A stretch of 64,000 nucleotides of DNA from Clavaria fumosa (Eukaryota > Basidiomycota > Agaricomycetes > Agaricales > Clavariaceae). The notes beneath the pieces were generated by a model. It was given only the letters and a program-made list of their open reading frames with translations, was not told the DNA's origin and ran no database searches. Location of the stretch: contig OX637798.1 in the NCBI GenBank assembly GCA_951802425.1, positions 620,001 to 684,000 on the forward strand. Reading direction: 5' to 3'. The translations under genes and the position numbers were made by a program. This document shows, piece by piece, positions 45,573 through 57,661 of the stretch (positions are counted from its first letter, which is position 1; every line of letters starts with the position of its first letter).

Positions 45573-48500
45573 CTACATGTACACTTGACCATTGGGCACT
45601 ACCCCAACAGAGTATAAAATAGGAAGAAAAAAAAAAAAAAAAGAAGCCAAATTGTTGATGCTTGTCAGAGTGGATGGATGTTCTGGGCCAAGCACTCTCT
45701 TCCTAGCTTCCATAACATGAACTTGCAGCTCCTCTGCTTCACTGTGCTTCCCCTGAGCTGAATATGTGGATGCCAAATTGTTAATGCTTGTCAGAGTGGA
45801 TGGATGTTCTGGGCCAAGCACTCTCTTCCTAGCTTCCATAACATGAACTTGCAGCTCCTCTGCTTCATTGTGCTTCCCCTGAGCTGAATATGTGGATGCC
45901 AAATTGTTGATGCTTGTCAGAGTGGATGGATGTTCTGGGCCAAGCACTCTCTTGCAAGCTTCCATAACATGAACTTGCAGCTCCTCTGCCTCATTGTGCT
46001 TCCCCTGAGCTGAATATGTGAAGGCCAAATTGTTAATGCTTGTCAGAGTGGATGGATGTTCTGGGCCAAGCACTCTCTTCCCAGCTTCCATAACATGAAC
46101 ATGCAGCTCTTCTGCATCATTGTGCTTTCCCTGAGCCAAATATGTCATTGCCAAATTGTTAATGCTTGTCAGAGTGTCTGGATGTTCTGGGCCAAGCACT
46201 CTCTTCCTAGCTTCTGTAACATGAACTTGCAGCCCCTCTGCTTCATTGTGCTTCCCCTGAGCTGAATATGTGGATGCCAAATTGTTAATGCTTGTCAGAG
46301 TGGATGGATGTTCTGGGCCAAGCACTCTCTTCATAGCTTCAATAACATGAGCTTGCAGCTCCTCTGCTTCACTGTGCTTCCCCTGAGCTGAATATGTGAA
46401 TGCCAAATTGTTAATGCTTGCCAGAGTGTTTGGATGTTCTGGGCCAAGCACTTTCTTCCCAGCTTCCATAACATGAACCTTCAGCTCTTCTGCTTCATTG
46501 TGCTTCCCCTGAGCTGAATATGTGTATGCCAAATTGTTGATGCTTGTCAGAGTGTCTGGATGTTCTGGGCCAAGCACTCTCTTCATAGCTTCCATGACAT
46601 GAGCTTGCAGCTCCTCTGCTTCACTGTGCTTCCCCTGAGCTGAATATGTGGATGCCAAATTGTTAATGCTTGTCAGAGTGTTTGGATGTTCTTGGCCAAG
46701 CACTTTCTTCCCAGCTTCCATAACATGAACATTCAGCTCTTCTGCTTCATTGTGCTTCCCCTGAGCTGAATATGTGTATGCCAAATTGTTGATGCTTGTC
46801 AGAGTGTCTGGATGTTCTGGGCCAAGCACTCTCTTCCTAGCTTCCATAACATGAGCTTGCAGCTCCTCTGCTTCACTGTGCTTCCCCTGAGCTGAATATG
46901 TCATTGCCAAATTGTTAATGCTTGTCAGAGTGGATGGATGTTCTGGGCCAAGCACTCTCTTCCCAGCTTCCATAACATGAACTTGCAGCTCCTCTGCCTC
47001 ATTGTGCCTCCCCTGAGCTGAATATGTGGATGCCAAATTGTTGATGCTTGTCAGAGTGTCTGGATGTTCTGGGCCAAGCACTTTCTTCCTAGCTTCCATA
47101 TCATGAACTTGCAGCTCCTCTGCTTCATTGTGCTTTCCCTGGGCTGAATATGTGGATGCCAAATTGTTAATGCCTGTCAGAGTGTTTGGATGTTCTGGGC
47201 CAAACACTCTCTTCCCAGCTTCCATAACATGAACATGCAGCTCTTCTGCTTCATTGTGCTTCCCCTGAGCTGAATATGTCATTGCCAGATTGTTAATGCT
47301 TGCCAGAGTGTCTGGATGTTCTGGGCCAAGCACTTTCTTCCTAGCTTCCATAACATGAACTTGCAGCTCCTCTGCCTCATTGTGCTTTCCCTGAGCTGAA
47401 TATGTCATTGCCAAATTGTTGATGCTTGTCAGGGTATCTGGATGTTCTGGGCCAAGCACTCTCTTCTTAGCTTCCATAACATGAACTTGCAGTTCCTCTG
47501 CTTCATTGTGCTTCCCCTGAGCTGAATATGTGTATGCCAAATTGTTAATGCTTCTCAGAGTGGATGGATGTTCTGGGCCAAGCACTCTCTTACTGGCTTT
47601 CATGGCATGAACATGCAGCTCCCCTGCTTCATTGTGCTTCCCCTGAACTGAATATGTGGATGCCAAATTGTTGATGCTTGTCAGAGTGGATGGATGTTCT
47701 GGGCCAAGCACTTTCTTCCCAGCTTCCATAACATGAACTTGCAGCTCCTCTGCTTCACTGTGCTTTCCCTGATCTGAATATGTCATTGCCAAATTGTTAA
47801 TGCTTGTCAGAGTGGAAGGATGTTCTGGGCCAAGCACTTTCTTCCCAGCTTCCATAACATGAACTTGCAGCTCCTCTGCCTCATTGTGCCTCCCCTGAGC
47901 TGAATATATGGATGCCAAATTGTTGATGCTTGTCAGAGTTGATGGATGTTCTGGGCCAAGCACTCTCTTCCTAGCTTCCATAACATGAACATGCAGCTCC
48001 TCTGCCTCATTGTGCTTTCCCTGAGCTGAATATGACATTGCCAAATTGTTGATGCTTGTCAGGGTATCTGGATGTTCTGGGCCAAGCACTCTCTTCTTAG
48101 CTTCCATAACATGAACTTGCAGTTCCTCTGCTTCATTGTGCTTCCCCTGAGCTGAATATGTGGATGCCAAATTGTTAATGCTTCTCAGAGTGGATGGATG
48201 TTCTGGGCCAAGCACTCTCTTACTGGCTTTCATGGCATGAACATGCAGCTCCCCTGCTTCATTGTGCTTCCCCTGAACTGAATATGTGGATGCCAAATTG
48301 TTGATGCTTGTCAGAGTGAATGGATGTTCTGGGCCAAGCACTCTCTTCCCAGCTTCCATAACATGAATTTGCAGCTCCTCTGCTTCATTGTGCTTTCCCT
48401 GATCTGAATATGTCATTGCCAAATTGTTAATGCTTGTCAGAGTGGATGGATGTTCTGGGCCAAGCACTCTCTTCCCAGCTTCCATAACATGAACTTGCAG

Positions 48501-50700
48501 CTCCTCTGCCTCATTGTGCCTCCCCTGAGCTGAATATATGGATGCCAAATTGTTGATGCTTGTCAGAGTGTCTGGATGTTCTGGGCCAAGCACTCTCTTC
48601 CTGGCTTCCATAACATGAACCTGCAGCTCTTCTGCTTCATTGTGCTTCCCCTGAGCTGAATATGTGGATGCCAAATTGTTGATGCTTGTCAGAGTGTCTG
48701 GATGTTCTGTGCCAAGCACACTCTTCCCAGCTTCTATGGCATGAACCACCAGCTCTTCTGCCTCATTGTGCTTCCCTTGAGCTGAATATGTCATTGCCAA
48801 ATTGTTCATGCTTATCAGAGTGTCTGGGTGTTCTGGGCCAAGCTCCCTCTTTTGGCTTTCCATTGCACACACAGAAACCTCCTCTGCCTCCTCAAACCAT
48901 CCATTTTCATAGTACACTAATCCCAGTTTCTTCCATTTTCCAATGTCCTCAATTGCATATTCTCTTTGTATATGTAGGTTGATGATTTTTATGTGTGGCA
49001 GTAGTGATTGACGAAAGGCATAATCAGGGCCACCTCTCCCAAATGTGATTGAGTGGCACACCAAAGTGTCAACAGATCCATATTTTGACTGTTTCTCTTC
49101 CTTGGAGCATCTGTCTTGGCACCACAGATGTACCAGTGGATGCATGGAGTACTGTCTTCCAGAGCTGCTGCATTTCACAAGTGAAAATGACGTCAACAGC
49201 TCAATTGCTTTCCTAAAAATCAAATTGTCCCAGTTGCCCATATGGTCAACATGCAATATGTTGGACCAATATACTGAATCTTTAAGCAACTGCTCCCAGC
49301 TACTTCTTGCATTGTTTTCTTGTGATCCACCCAAAGCTATCTCTTTTGCAGCATTTCTAAACATCATTTCTGGAATGTTTTCATGATGGAGGCAGGCAAA
49401 TATCTGTAGCAGGAGAAGTGCACTTGAAGCTGCCAGGGCCTCCCCTCTTCTGCCCCTGCCCTGTGCCCTGGCATCTATCTCTGTAACTGACAGTTCCCAT
49501 GTCCCATAAACTGCTTGCCCATAGTTGGATGCCCCACTGAATGAAGGATTATCCAACAACTCCTGACGGTGTCTCTCATACTGTTCAAGGTAATCCCCCA
49601 CATCACATAGACCACTTGCAATGGCTGCACCAGCTTGGTCAACCGCGAGAGGCAAGTAGCATAAGGTGCCCACAATAGAGCATGCTATCTGCCTTAGTTC
49701 ACCACTATCCCTGCAATGGCTCGCACTCAGAAGGAGAGTGATCGCCTCCTCCTCCCCCATCTGGTCAACTTCGATTGAGTCCCGAGGATTTACCAGTCCA
49801 TGCATGACTGGATTCCGGCTGGTGATGAGCACATTGCCTCGGTTGTTTGCAGGTATATACTTCTTCACGGCACCAGGGTCACTTGCATTATCATAAACAA
49901 GCAACCACTCCTGTCTCATCCAGGATATCCATGAGAGAATTGAGCGCACAGACTTCTCAACTCCAGATGCTTGGGCAGCATGATCATGAGCAATATCTTT
50001 GATAGACTGCTCAATTGTGTTGGGGCTGGTTGCATCAATCCAGAAGACTCTCCAGAACCTGTTCAGAATGGGAAGTGATCAAGCAATATAGTACGATGTC
50101 AGTCCACGCACAACTTTGGATTTTCCTCAATGAACTTCAGACAAATCTGAGTCTTGCCAATACCTCCCATTCCATAGAGGAGAAAGAGCCGTCTAGGAAG
50201 AAATTCTCCCTCACGCGGGCCGAAATGACTTTTGAGTTTCTCGAGGTATGAACTCTGCCCGGTGAAAATTGGGCTGGGGGAGGGCATCCGTAGGAATGTG
50301 TCTTGTGACTGGAACTGTGCAGAAGAGGGAGAATTGAACAGGGCTACATTGGCAAGTCAGGTCAAGAGTACAAAGGTTCATTCATTCAAGCTCACTTTGA
50401 TGGATGTGGAGTGCACCGATGGTGAGGTTATGAGACCCGACATCTCTGGCAACTACAACAGTTTGTTAGGCATTGGGGGGAGGGATAAGCTTCTCACATA
50501 GACTCACATATATTTGAGTGATCATAAGTCTGTTGCACGACCAAGGACACTGGTGGCATGCCAGTCGCCCTCTCAATGTCTGCAAGAGATCGGGCTGTAA
50601 GCGAGATAAAACGGCCATACAGCCTCGCAAACCACTCACTTGCTGTAGTATGATCTTCGTTTAGTGAGGGTAAATCCTCACCAGTGATACCCTGTGCCAT
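45573..50700 (-). CDS. NB-ARC protein with about 25 kinesin-light-chain-type TPRs (fungal NLR)
   Basis: Three exons (50700-50508, 50343-50112, 50058-45573) join in phase to give ~1,636 residues; an upstream ATG at 50874 would add 58. The short N-terminal ~65 residues match nothing I know. The NB-ARC part has P-loop GMGGIGKT near 121-128, Walker B LLVYDN near 193, NVLITSRNP and YLPLAVDQAGA. From about residue 545 come ~25 units of 42 residues of the type VLGPEHPDTLTSINNLA, YSAQGKHNEAEEL, i.e. TPRs of the kinesin light chain type. Fungal NB-ARC/TPR proteins are linked to non-self recognition and regulated cell death. Units are nearly identical, with higher-order duplications. The 26th unit breaks off at a run of Phe codons (poly-A on +, 45628-45645), leaving a hydrophobic C-terminus and stop. 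Confidence 0.88.
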
Positions 50701-50874
50701 GGTGAGGGGTGCGGCGGCACGAAATGTTGAGCGCGACGAGGATTGGAACTGATCGATGGCGCAGAGCAAGGTCCGCACTGACTGCGGTAGTGTGACATGC
50801 GGTACATTGAATGATTGATGTGTGACACTGACATAACGCCAAGAACCACATGACCATCTGACACTCGACCGCAT

Positions 50875-51155
50875 GGCTTGGGTTTTAAATTTGTATTTAG
50901 AAATCTATTGTAAGAAAAAAATGGTCATCTTCGTACACTGTCCCCAAAGGAAAAGAAGGGAAAAGAAGAGATATATGTATCATCATAAGACGAACATAGA
51001 GAGGAAACAAAGAAACAAAGAAACGCGTCATGTCGTTGCAGGGGGGTGATGTTCGGGTGATTGATGGTAGCAGCACGCAAGGAAACGAAAGCATCCAAGC
51101 CGTCCCATCATCACGGCATAGCACAGCACCCAGCACACTCAGCATACACCCGTCG
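50875..51155. other. Spacer between convergent and divergent host genes
   Basis: AT-rich upstream flank of the NB-ARC gene and downstream flank of the membrane protein gene. No gene seen. Confidence 0.4.
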
Positions 51156-52166
51156 TCAATGCGGCTGATACCCCGGCGGCCCAGGCGACGGCTCGCGCGG
51201 CATGTCCGGCGGGGGCATCACCTTCTTCCCCTGCTCCCCATACTCCCCCCCAGCACCGTCGTACTCGCCCCCGCCCCCGCGCGCCGAAGCCCCGCCTCCA
51301 TCATCGTACCCAAAGGGCATCGCCATCGGCAGCGGCACCGCCCGCGGCGCCGGCGTCTCGCCCACAGTCGTCCCCGTCCCCGGCCGGCGCCCGCTCCTCC
51401 CGCTGCTACCGACGACGATGCCATCGCCACTGCTCCCGGGCCGCCCGCTGATGCTCACCCCGCTCCCGCTGGGCGTCCCTATCAGCGCCGCAACCTCCCG
51501 TGCAAGGAGCCGCAGCCCCAGCTGGTCCAAGTGCCGGCCCTCCCCCGGCATCGGCACCGGCGAGGCGACATCTCCCTCGCCATACGGGTCGTACCCATCC
51601 GCGTTCCCCCGCCCATGCCCGTACTCGGGATACCCGTACCCAGGCTGCGAGTACCCTGGCGTGGGCGAGTGCAGCGGCGGCGGCGGCGGCGTCCCATGCG
51701 GCCGCTCAGGCGAATACAGCGCGCCCAGTATGATCGGCAGCCCTGGCGAGTGCGGCAGCTGCGGGGGCGGCTGCGACGACGGAGTCGAACGCGTCAGCCC
51801 CTGGCTCACCGCGCCTAGCGATGCACCGCGCGCCTGCGGCGTCAGCGGGCCCTCCTGCAGGATCGGTGTGAAGTAACTCGGTGACACGGTCGTATCCGCG
51901 TGTCCGTTGGCCAGGCCCGCGCCATCGCCACCGCCGCCGCCGCCGGGGCCCGTGGCGGGACTCGCAGGGCTGCTGCCCAGCGTCGGGCGGTGGTGGCTGT
52001 AGTGGCTCGGCTCGCCCTCATCCGTGCCCTCGTACTCCTTCCCCTTCTCGACACCGACACGCGCGCCCTCGCGCAGGCGGCGGCGCGTGCGGTACAGCAG
52101 CGCCGCGAGCACGGCGATGATGTCGAGCGCGACGACCCCGCCCAAGATCTCGTACGAATCCACCAT
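51156..52166 (-). pseudogene. Membrane protein lacking its N-terminal region (SKG6/mid2-like layout)
   Basis: The open frame of 336 codons begins almost at a transmembrane segment (ILGGVVALDIIAVLAALLY) followed by a basic stop (RTRRRLREGARV). It continues as a long Gly/Pro/Ser/Tyr-rich cytoplasmic tail. Proteins of this layout normally have a Ser/Thr-rich ectodomain before the helix, as in the gene at 2760-3464. Here the first codons (MVDSYEI) are encoded by the reverse strand of the E2-like duplicate that starts near 52147, so the original upstream exons have been replaced. It may still be translated, but without an ectodomain or signal. I call it truncated on that evidence. GC is very high. 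Confidence 0.6.
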
Positions 52167-53140
52167 GCGTGTGCCGCCCCGCTTTCAAGTTCGAGACGCC
52201 GGTGTTCACCCGGCTATCGCCAGATCAGCACGTACTTGGGATTTTACGACACGCAGCGCTGGAGCGACATCCTGACGAACGTCGTGCACCCCATCGTGGA
52301 TCCCGAGTCATACCAGGAGGGCCATATCTCGTACGGCTTTCATTGCTTCAACGACGACGCCGTCGCTCTGCTCCGCCAGCAGCCGGACTAGTTTGCCCAG
52401 TTCATCTCTTGGCACACCCAGACGCGTGTATTCGAGCTCGACGAGGAGTACGGCAGCCAGGAGCTCCTCAACCTCTCCCTGCAGTCCGCAGGGCTCTACA
52501 TCGAGGGGACACGCCACGCAATCGGGCTTCTGAAAGGCATGGTCGACCGTGACCAGCTAGGACAGCTGGACCCCGTAATCACGCGGTTCGAGACAACGTG
52601 CGCCAACAACGACGTGGAAGACGTGTCGAGGGCAGCGCGCACCCTTGCCGAGTCTTATTTCGGACGCTCGGGCCTGCGACCCGCCCTGTTACCCTTCCTA
52701 CGATCCTCGTCTCTGATCGTGAGGCCTTCCTCGCCCCAATATCACGATGTGCAAGAACGGGTAGCAAGAAGCACCCACCAATTCCAAGACTCTGACAGGG
52801 AAAACTCGCACAGTTGATGTTGGGGATGACTTACCCGTGGAGTATGATTAAGGATAAGGAAGGCATTTCCATGTCTGAACAGAGAGTATTGTACGCTGGC
52901 AAACAACTCGAGATTGGACGGGTCCTAAGCGGTATGTTCACTGCTGCTCTGCCAATGTATTGTCACCGGAATGACTCTTGACTTGTATAGATTATGATAT
53001 CCAGAACGAGAGGACCCTCCACCTGACAACTCGACTGTATCCGGGTCATGAGTCTTGAATGTCTCGTACAGTACGCGCACGCATTCGGCAAGGAAACTAT
53101 AGCTCTGCATTTCATACTCACTATGCAGTTCTGGGGACCT
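52147..53140 (+). pseudogene. Second, broken copy of the E2-like/ubiquitin-like gene
   Basis: Highly similar to 17609-18620. It begins abruptly inside the E2-like domain (KISYE), lacks the upstream part, and has small deletions around the HPAI region (52185-52255) that shift frame. It has a stop where copy 1 has Ser (TAG near 52388, QQPD then stop), and a deletion plus frameshift in the ubiquitin-like part (52795-52860). The intron and terminal ubiquitin-like exon are still recognisable up to about 53050, and similarity continues ~90 bp past it. Confidence 0.88.
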
Positions 53141-54226
53141 GTGCCTGGTAGCCGAATTGGATATACGATATACAAATTTACAACGGAAACAGAAGTTCCT
53201 GCTCAGTCTTCGCTACAAGAAGATTAGCTGTGATCCGAGGAGCACTCGAGCCATATTGCGGTGTGCAAGACCCTCGATGAGTGGTTGTAAGATTCATTAG
53301 TGCAAAATCCATTTCAACGGCCTCCGGGATCATCTGGGGCCTTACGTATGTCGTGGCGATACACGCCCGACGGACAACACCAAGCATCACCATAATGCCT
53401 TTCAGATAGGCTTCTTGGAGATCAAGCGTCCCTTGCACCATGTGATCGTGGCATAAGATGGCCTACGCTACATAGCTCAGAGCTCCTTTCCCGCGAGAGC
53501 AGCTCCTGCGGCGGCGCATCAGATCCAGAAGGGGACGGGATTACGTGGCCCCTCAGCATGTTGCGCTCTACCGGGGCGGAAGACTCCGGTCTGCCTTACC
53601 GTAAGACGAGAGCACGAACGATCACGACGGAATGACCCCGCCACCGCCACCGCCATCGCCCTCTGGTGCGTCATGCTGCCTTACGTGTGCGGCGCCGCGC
53701 ACTGCATCGTGGAGGGGTGGATGGGGAAGAAAGAATAGGCGGGGCGTGGTTCCATGCGGCTGCTGGGCACAGCCCAGCGGCAAGGGCGCCCACCCTGTAA
53801 TTACGCGTCATTTTTGTACCACTCGCGTTTCTCACGCATGCGCCAACGTCGAGTCGATGCCGATGTTCAGCGAACGAATGACTCGCGGATGAGAGTGAGT
53901 GGGGTGTGGCGAGGCCCGTCTTCTCGTTGTTGCGATGTGTCAGGGTATGGTATGATGGTATGACGCGCCTGAGCCAAGCTCACGGATGCATGTCACGGAT
54001 GCTGAGTGCTGATCCCTTTTGAGAAAATCTGACCCCAAACAGCCCTTCTTCATCACTCATCTTCTCCTGGTCTGCCTCTGCTTCTCCAATCCATGTTCAT
54101 AAAAGAGAGCACACAACTGCACCCACAGGCAAAAAGGCAACTGAGCAAATGACCCAAAAGAAGAAAAAAACATGCACACAAAAAAAATGTTGCCAGTGCC
54201 ATCACCAAGACTGTCCTTCACCAGCT
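53141..54226. other. Unassigned region
   Basis: A minus-strand open frame at 53178-53441 (LQEAYLKGIMVMLGVVRRAC) is the only stretch with protein-like composition, and it is not recognised. The rest shows nothing. Confidence 0.35.
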
Positions 54227-54537
54227 TCACCTTGTGCACATGCCTCCTTCTCCTGTTCTCCCTGCTTGACATAACAAAGACCAAAACTTAGAAACAAATA
54301 ACCATCCTTGATCCAACACTATGTCTGCAGGTAGCCCATGCTTTGAGAAGACATTGGTGATAAAATGTTGGGCTAGTCCCTTTTCAGTGTCAATAGTATT
54401 GGTGGGGATGAAGATCACTTGTTTTGTAAGTCAGCAGACGATGACAAGAATCAAGTCAAAGGTCACAGAGAGGGGGAGGGCTTCAATATGGTCCATCAAA
54501 ATCAAAGACCAAGGTCACTCGCCTATGGGCAAGGGCT
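54227..54537 (-). pseudogene. Integrase core fragment of relic F
   Basis: Reads PLPIGE, stop, PWSLILMDHIEALPL, LILVIV, then IFIPTNTIDTEKGLAQHFIT and VFSKHGLPADIVLDQGWLFV. These are the first Asp region and the D of the central core (usually SDRG). Contains stops. Confidence 0.8.
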
Positions 54538-54545
54538 TGAGCAGT

Positions 54546-54800
54546 TAGTGATGGAAAAGTCCAGTTCAGTCTGGTTCTTGACCAAAATTTTCAAACTCCA
54601 AACTGGACTTAAGGTCTGGTTCAGGCAAATTTTCGAACCTTGAACCTGGTTCTGGTCCAGTCTGAGGTTCAAAAACCGGACTTTTACCTAATCTGGTAAT
54701 GGTTTGACCAATTTTGGTCCTCTCGAACCTGAAAAAAGGTTTGGTTTGACCATTGACTGAACTTTGAACCCTGGTTCAGAACCAAACCATCCCATCACTA
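54546..54800. mobile_element. hAT-type MITE, 255 bp
   Basis: Ends TAGTGATGG and CCATCACTA, flanked by an exact 8-bp target duplication TGAGCAGT (54538-54545 and 54801-54808). The interior is built of CTGGTTC/GAACC-like inverted motifs and can fold back on itself. It splits the integrase of relic F between YGLL and KPLPIGE. Non-coding, so moved by a transposase supplied elsewhere. Confidence 0.85.
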
Positions 54801-54808
54801 TGAGCAGT

Positions 54809-55402
54809 CCATAGGGTTTGTGTTGGATGGGTTTTGCCCTTGCACAAGTGTGACAACCATGGACATAGATGGTTACATCCTTTCAGAGTCCTGACCAGAA
54901 AAACAACCTATTTATTAGTTGGGTTTTTTCCTGATACCTGGGTGTCCTCATACTTTATAATTGTGGTTGGAGCAGAGGATGTCAAGTCAGAGGGAGTCAT
55001 GGTCTGGGACATATATTTTACCATTTCAAAGTAGCAGCAAACTGTCAGGCAAAAGCAAGAATGCCTTGTCATGACCTTGTGAAGTATCCTGGGACTTCTT
55101 GGAGAAGTAAGAGTCATGGGGAGCATGTTGAATCCATGAAATCAGGGCTTCTTCGTTGAGGATGATGGCCACTCAAAGGAGTTCCAGTGGTATCATGACC
55201 TTGTTGTTCAACACATTGGCTTGGATTTGGTACTGTGCACCCTCAAGGTATGCTCTCCATTGTTTGAAGGCATCATGTATCATGAGGAGCTCTTTGTTGT
55301 AGATGTCATAGTTGAGCTCTGCAGTGATCATAGTACATGCATGGAAAGTGATGGGCATAGCTTGTTAGTTGCAGGATCAGTTTGGGAGAGAATGGCCACT
55401 AT
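54809..55402 (-). pseudogene. RNase H and integrase zinc-finger fragment of relic F
   Basis: From right to left: AIVAILSQTDPATNKL, ITFHACTMITAELNYDIYNK and ELLMIHDAFKQWRAYLEGA (RNase H), then degraded sequence, then VHGCHTCARAKPIQHKPYGL (integrase zinc finger CxxC). Frame changes and stops throughout. Confidence 0.8.
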
Positions 55403-56794
55403 TGCATAGCACCTGATGCTGTAGAATTATTGCAAGATGTATTGTAATTACAATATGGAGCCATTGCAAGATTGATTGTAACTACAATTGTTTTTGATTA
55501 TTTTGCCCTTGCAAGATTACTTGTAATGACAATACATATTACAATACAGACTTCAATACAATGCAAGTTTGTGACAGTGACTCCATTTCAGGGTCCTTTC
55601 CCAGGCTTGCCCTGCCAATTGCAGGGTCCCCTGCCCACCCCAAAGCAGTAAGTCCTTCTCAGACAAACAATGGCAAACAAAATATGCTAAAAATAAAAAC
55701 TCGAAATTGAGCAGCCCTGTGCCTGGTCCCTCAGGTACAGGTTACCAATTAGGCATAGCTGCTTTGGTAAGCTGCTATGACTGGGGGAAAAATTTTGCAC
55801 AGCTTGCAAAATATGACTTCTTATACACCAAAAAATCAGCAAAAATCAGGAGATTCTGAATCTGGACACCCCATGTTTGTATCTGCCTTGGTTCAATGTC
55901 AATTTGCAAAATACACCGAAAATATTCATTTTTCCACAATTCTGCAGTACTCTGGCTTAAAAATGGATAGTAGAGGATACACACACTACCTGTGGACATA
56001 TGGGAAGGGTGTGGATTAGTTTAACAACCCACCCACCATCTCCATGACCTCCCTGGAAGCCATTACTAGGGATTAGGGGTGTTATTGGCCTGGGAGCATG
56101 GCTATTTGTTAGATTGCAAATTCCAGCCATCAGACTACACCTTATGACATCTAATACAACCATACAAAAGCCCATAATTTTTGGTGCAAAACTACAGATT
56201 CCCCATGTCTATTTTCCCAAAATCTCAAAATCTCTCCCCAGATAGCCCCCTTTGTCAAATCACATATTCCTGTTAGCAAGTGGCTGACAATGTATGCATA
56301 AATACATGTTCAAAGTTTGGTGAAGTTAGGCCAAGTTCTCAGGAAGATAGCCCAGAATGTGTATTTTGAAGGACAGTCTAAAGTGAAGGTAAAGATACAG
56401 ACAAGGATAAGCAAGACCTTGACTGTCTTCCAAAATACACATTCTGGGCTATCTTCCTGAGAACTTGGCCTAACTTCACCAAACTTTGAACATGTATTTA
56501 TGCATACATTGTCAGCCACTTGCTAACAGGAATATGTGATTTGACAAAGGGGGCTATCTGGGGAGAGATTTTGAGATTTTGGGAAAATAGACATGGGGAA
56601 TCTGTAGTTTTGCACCAAAAATTATGGGCTTTTGTATGGTTGTATTAGATGTCATAAGGTGTAGTCTGATGGCTGGAATTTGCAATCTAACAAATAGCCA
56701 TGCTCCCAGGCCAATAACACCCCTAATCCCTAGTAATGGCTTCCAGGGAGGTCATGGAGATGGTGGGTGGGTTGTTAAACTAATCCACACCCTT

Positions 56795-57081
56795 TGTTAG
56801 GATCGCTTACATAAGCCATCCCAAAGAGGAGTTATGGAGAAACTGGGGAGGGTTGTTGGAAGGTCACATGACCTGTGGCTGGGTCGTATTATGTAATCAT
56901 GTAAGATCACATGACCTGGGGTCTGGGCACATCATGTGACTCATGGGGTCCAAGCATGGGAACACCGGCAACTCCCGGGGTTCCCGCTATATATACTATG
57001 TCTTTTTCCTACTCATACTCTTTTCCCCTTAGTATTGTCATCATGACCTTACATTTAAGTTGTGTGAGACCCAGTCTGATA
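56795..57081 (+). repeat. 5' LTR of element C
   Basis: 287 bp, similar to the LTRs of B. It is followed by ATAATACTAACATC, the counterpart of the primer-site region of A and B; the LTR partner here (CCTTAGTATTG near 57028) keeps about 8 complementary bases. Confidence 0.9.
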
Positions 57082-57661
57082 TAATACTAACATCTGCCCA
57101 TCTGCCCTAGCCCCATGACCTAACCTGGCTAGCCTGGACCCTTAATCTCAAACTGTGACATGTTGTCACAGCTCAGCCCCCATCATCATCTTCTTCTTTA
57201 CCCTGCCTGCGGTGTGTAACAGAACTGCATGAAATTTTTACTGTATGTAGATACACATGACCAGACCTGGAGGAAATCTACTGTGACCCTCCCCAAGTGA
57301 TACTGAGTGCCCAAGGCCTGGAACTTTATTTTACAGCCACCATACCTCTCCCAGTGAATCATGTAGTGTACATGGCAAGGAAAGGCCCTCTACATAGTCT
57401 TTCTGTAGTTTCCTGGTCCAGTGGACAGGGCCCTTGCTCTGTGACCATTGTCAGAAGGGCACACGGGCAACTCATTAAGAGTTGTGGAGCAACCACCTGG
57501 GACACCATTTGGGCCCCACGCTAGCAATAGTTTCATAGAATAAGAGTTCTATAGGTACATAAGTACTAGAAGAGCAGCCTGAGAGGACAGGACTGTTAAG
57601 AGATCAAAGAAGTCCTGAGTGCCCAAGGTGCAGAAACTTTATTTTACAGTGCCCTAAAACA

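Noticed and set aside
45660..48850. Tandem 126-bp repeats considered as a satellite or CRISPR-like array
   Set aside because: They are in-frame TPR codons within one long open frame; there are no variable spacers between constant repeats, and CRISPR arrays do not occur in fungal nuclear DNA.
51030..51818. Arg/Pro-rich frame of 262 codons on the + strand
   Set aside because: Antisense shadow of the GC-rich membrane protein tail; composition is that of a reverse-complemented Gly/Pro/Ser coding region.
53178..53441. 87-codon minus-strand frame as a gene
   Set aside because: No start context, splice partners or family similarity; left as unassigned.
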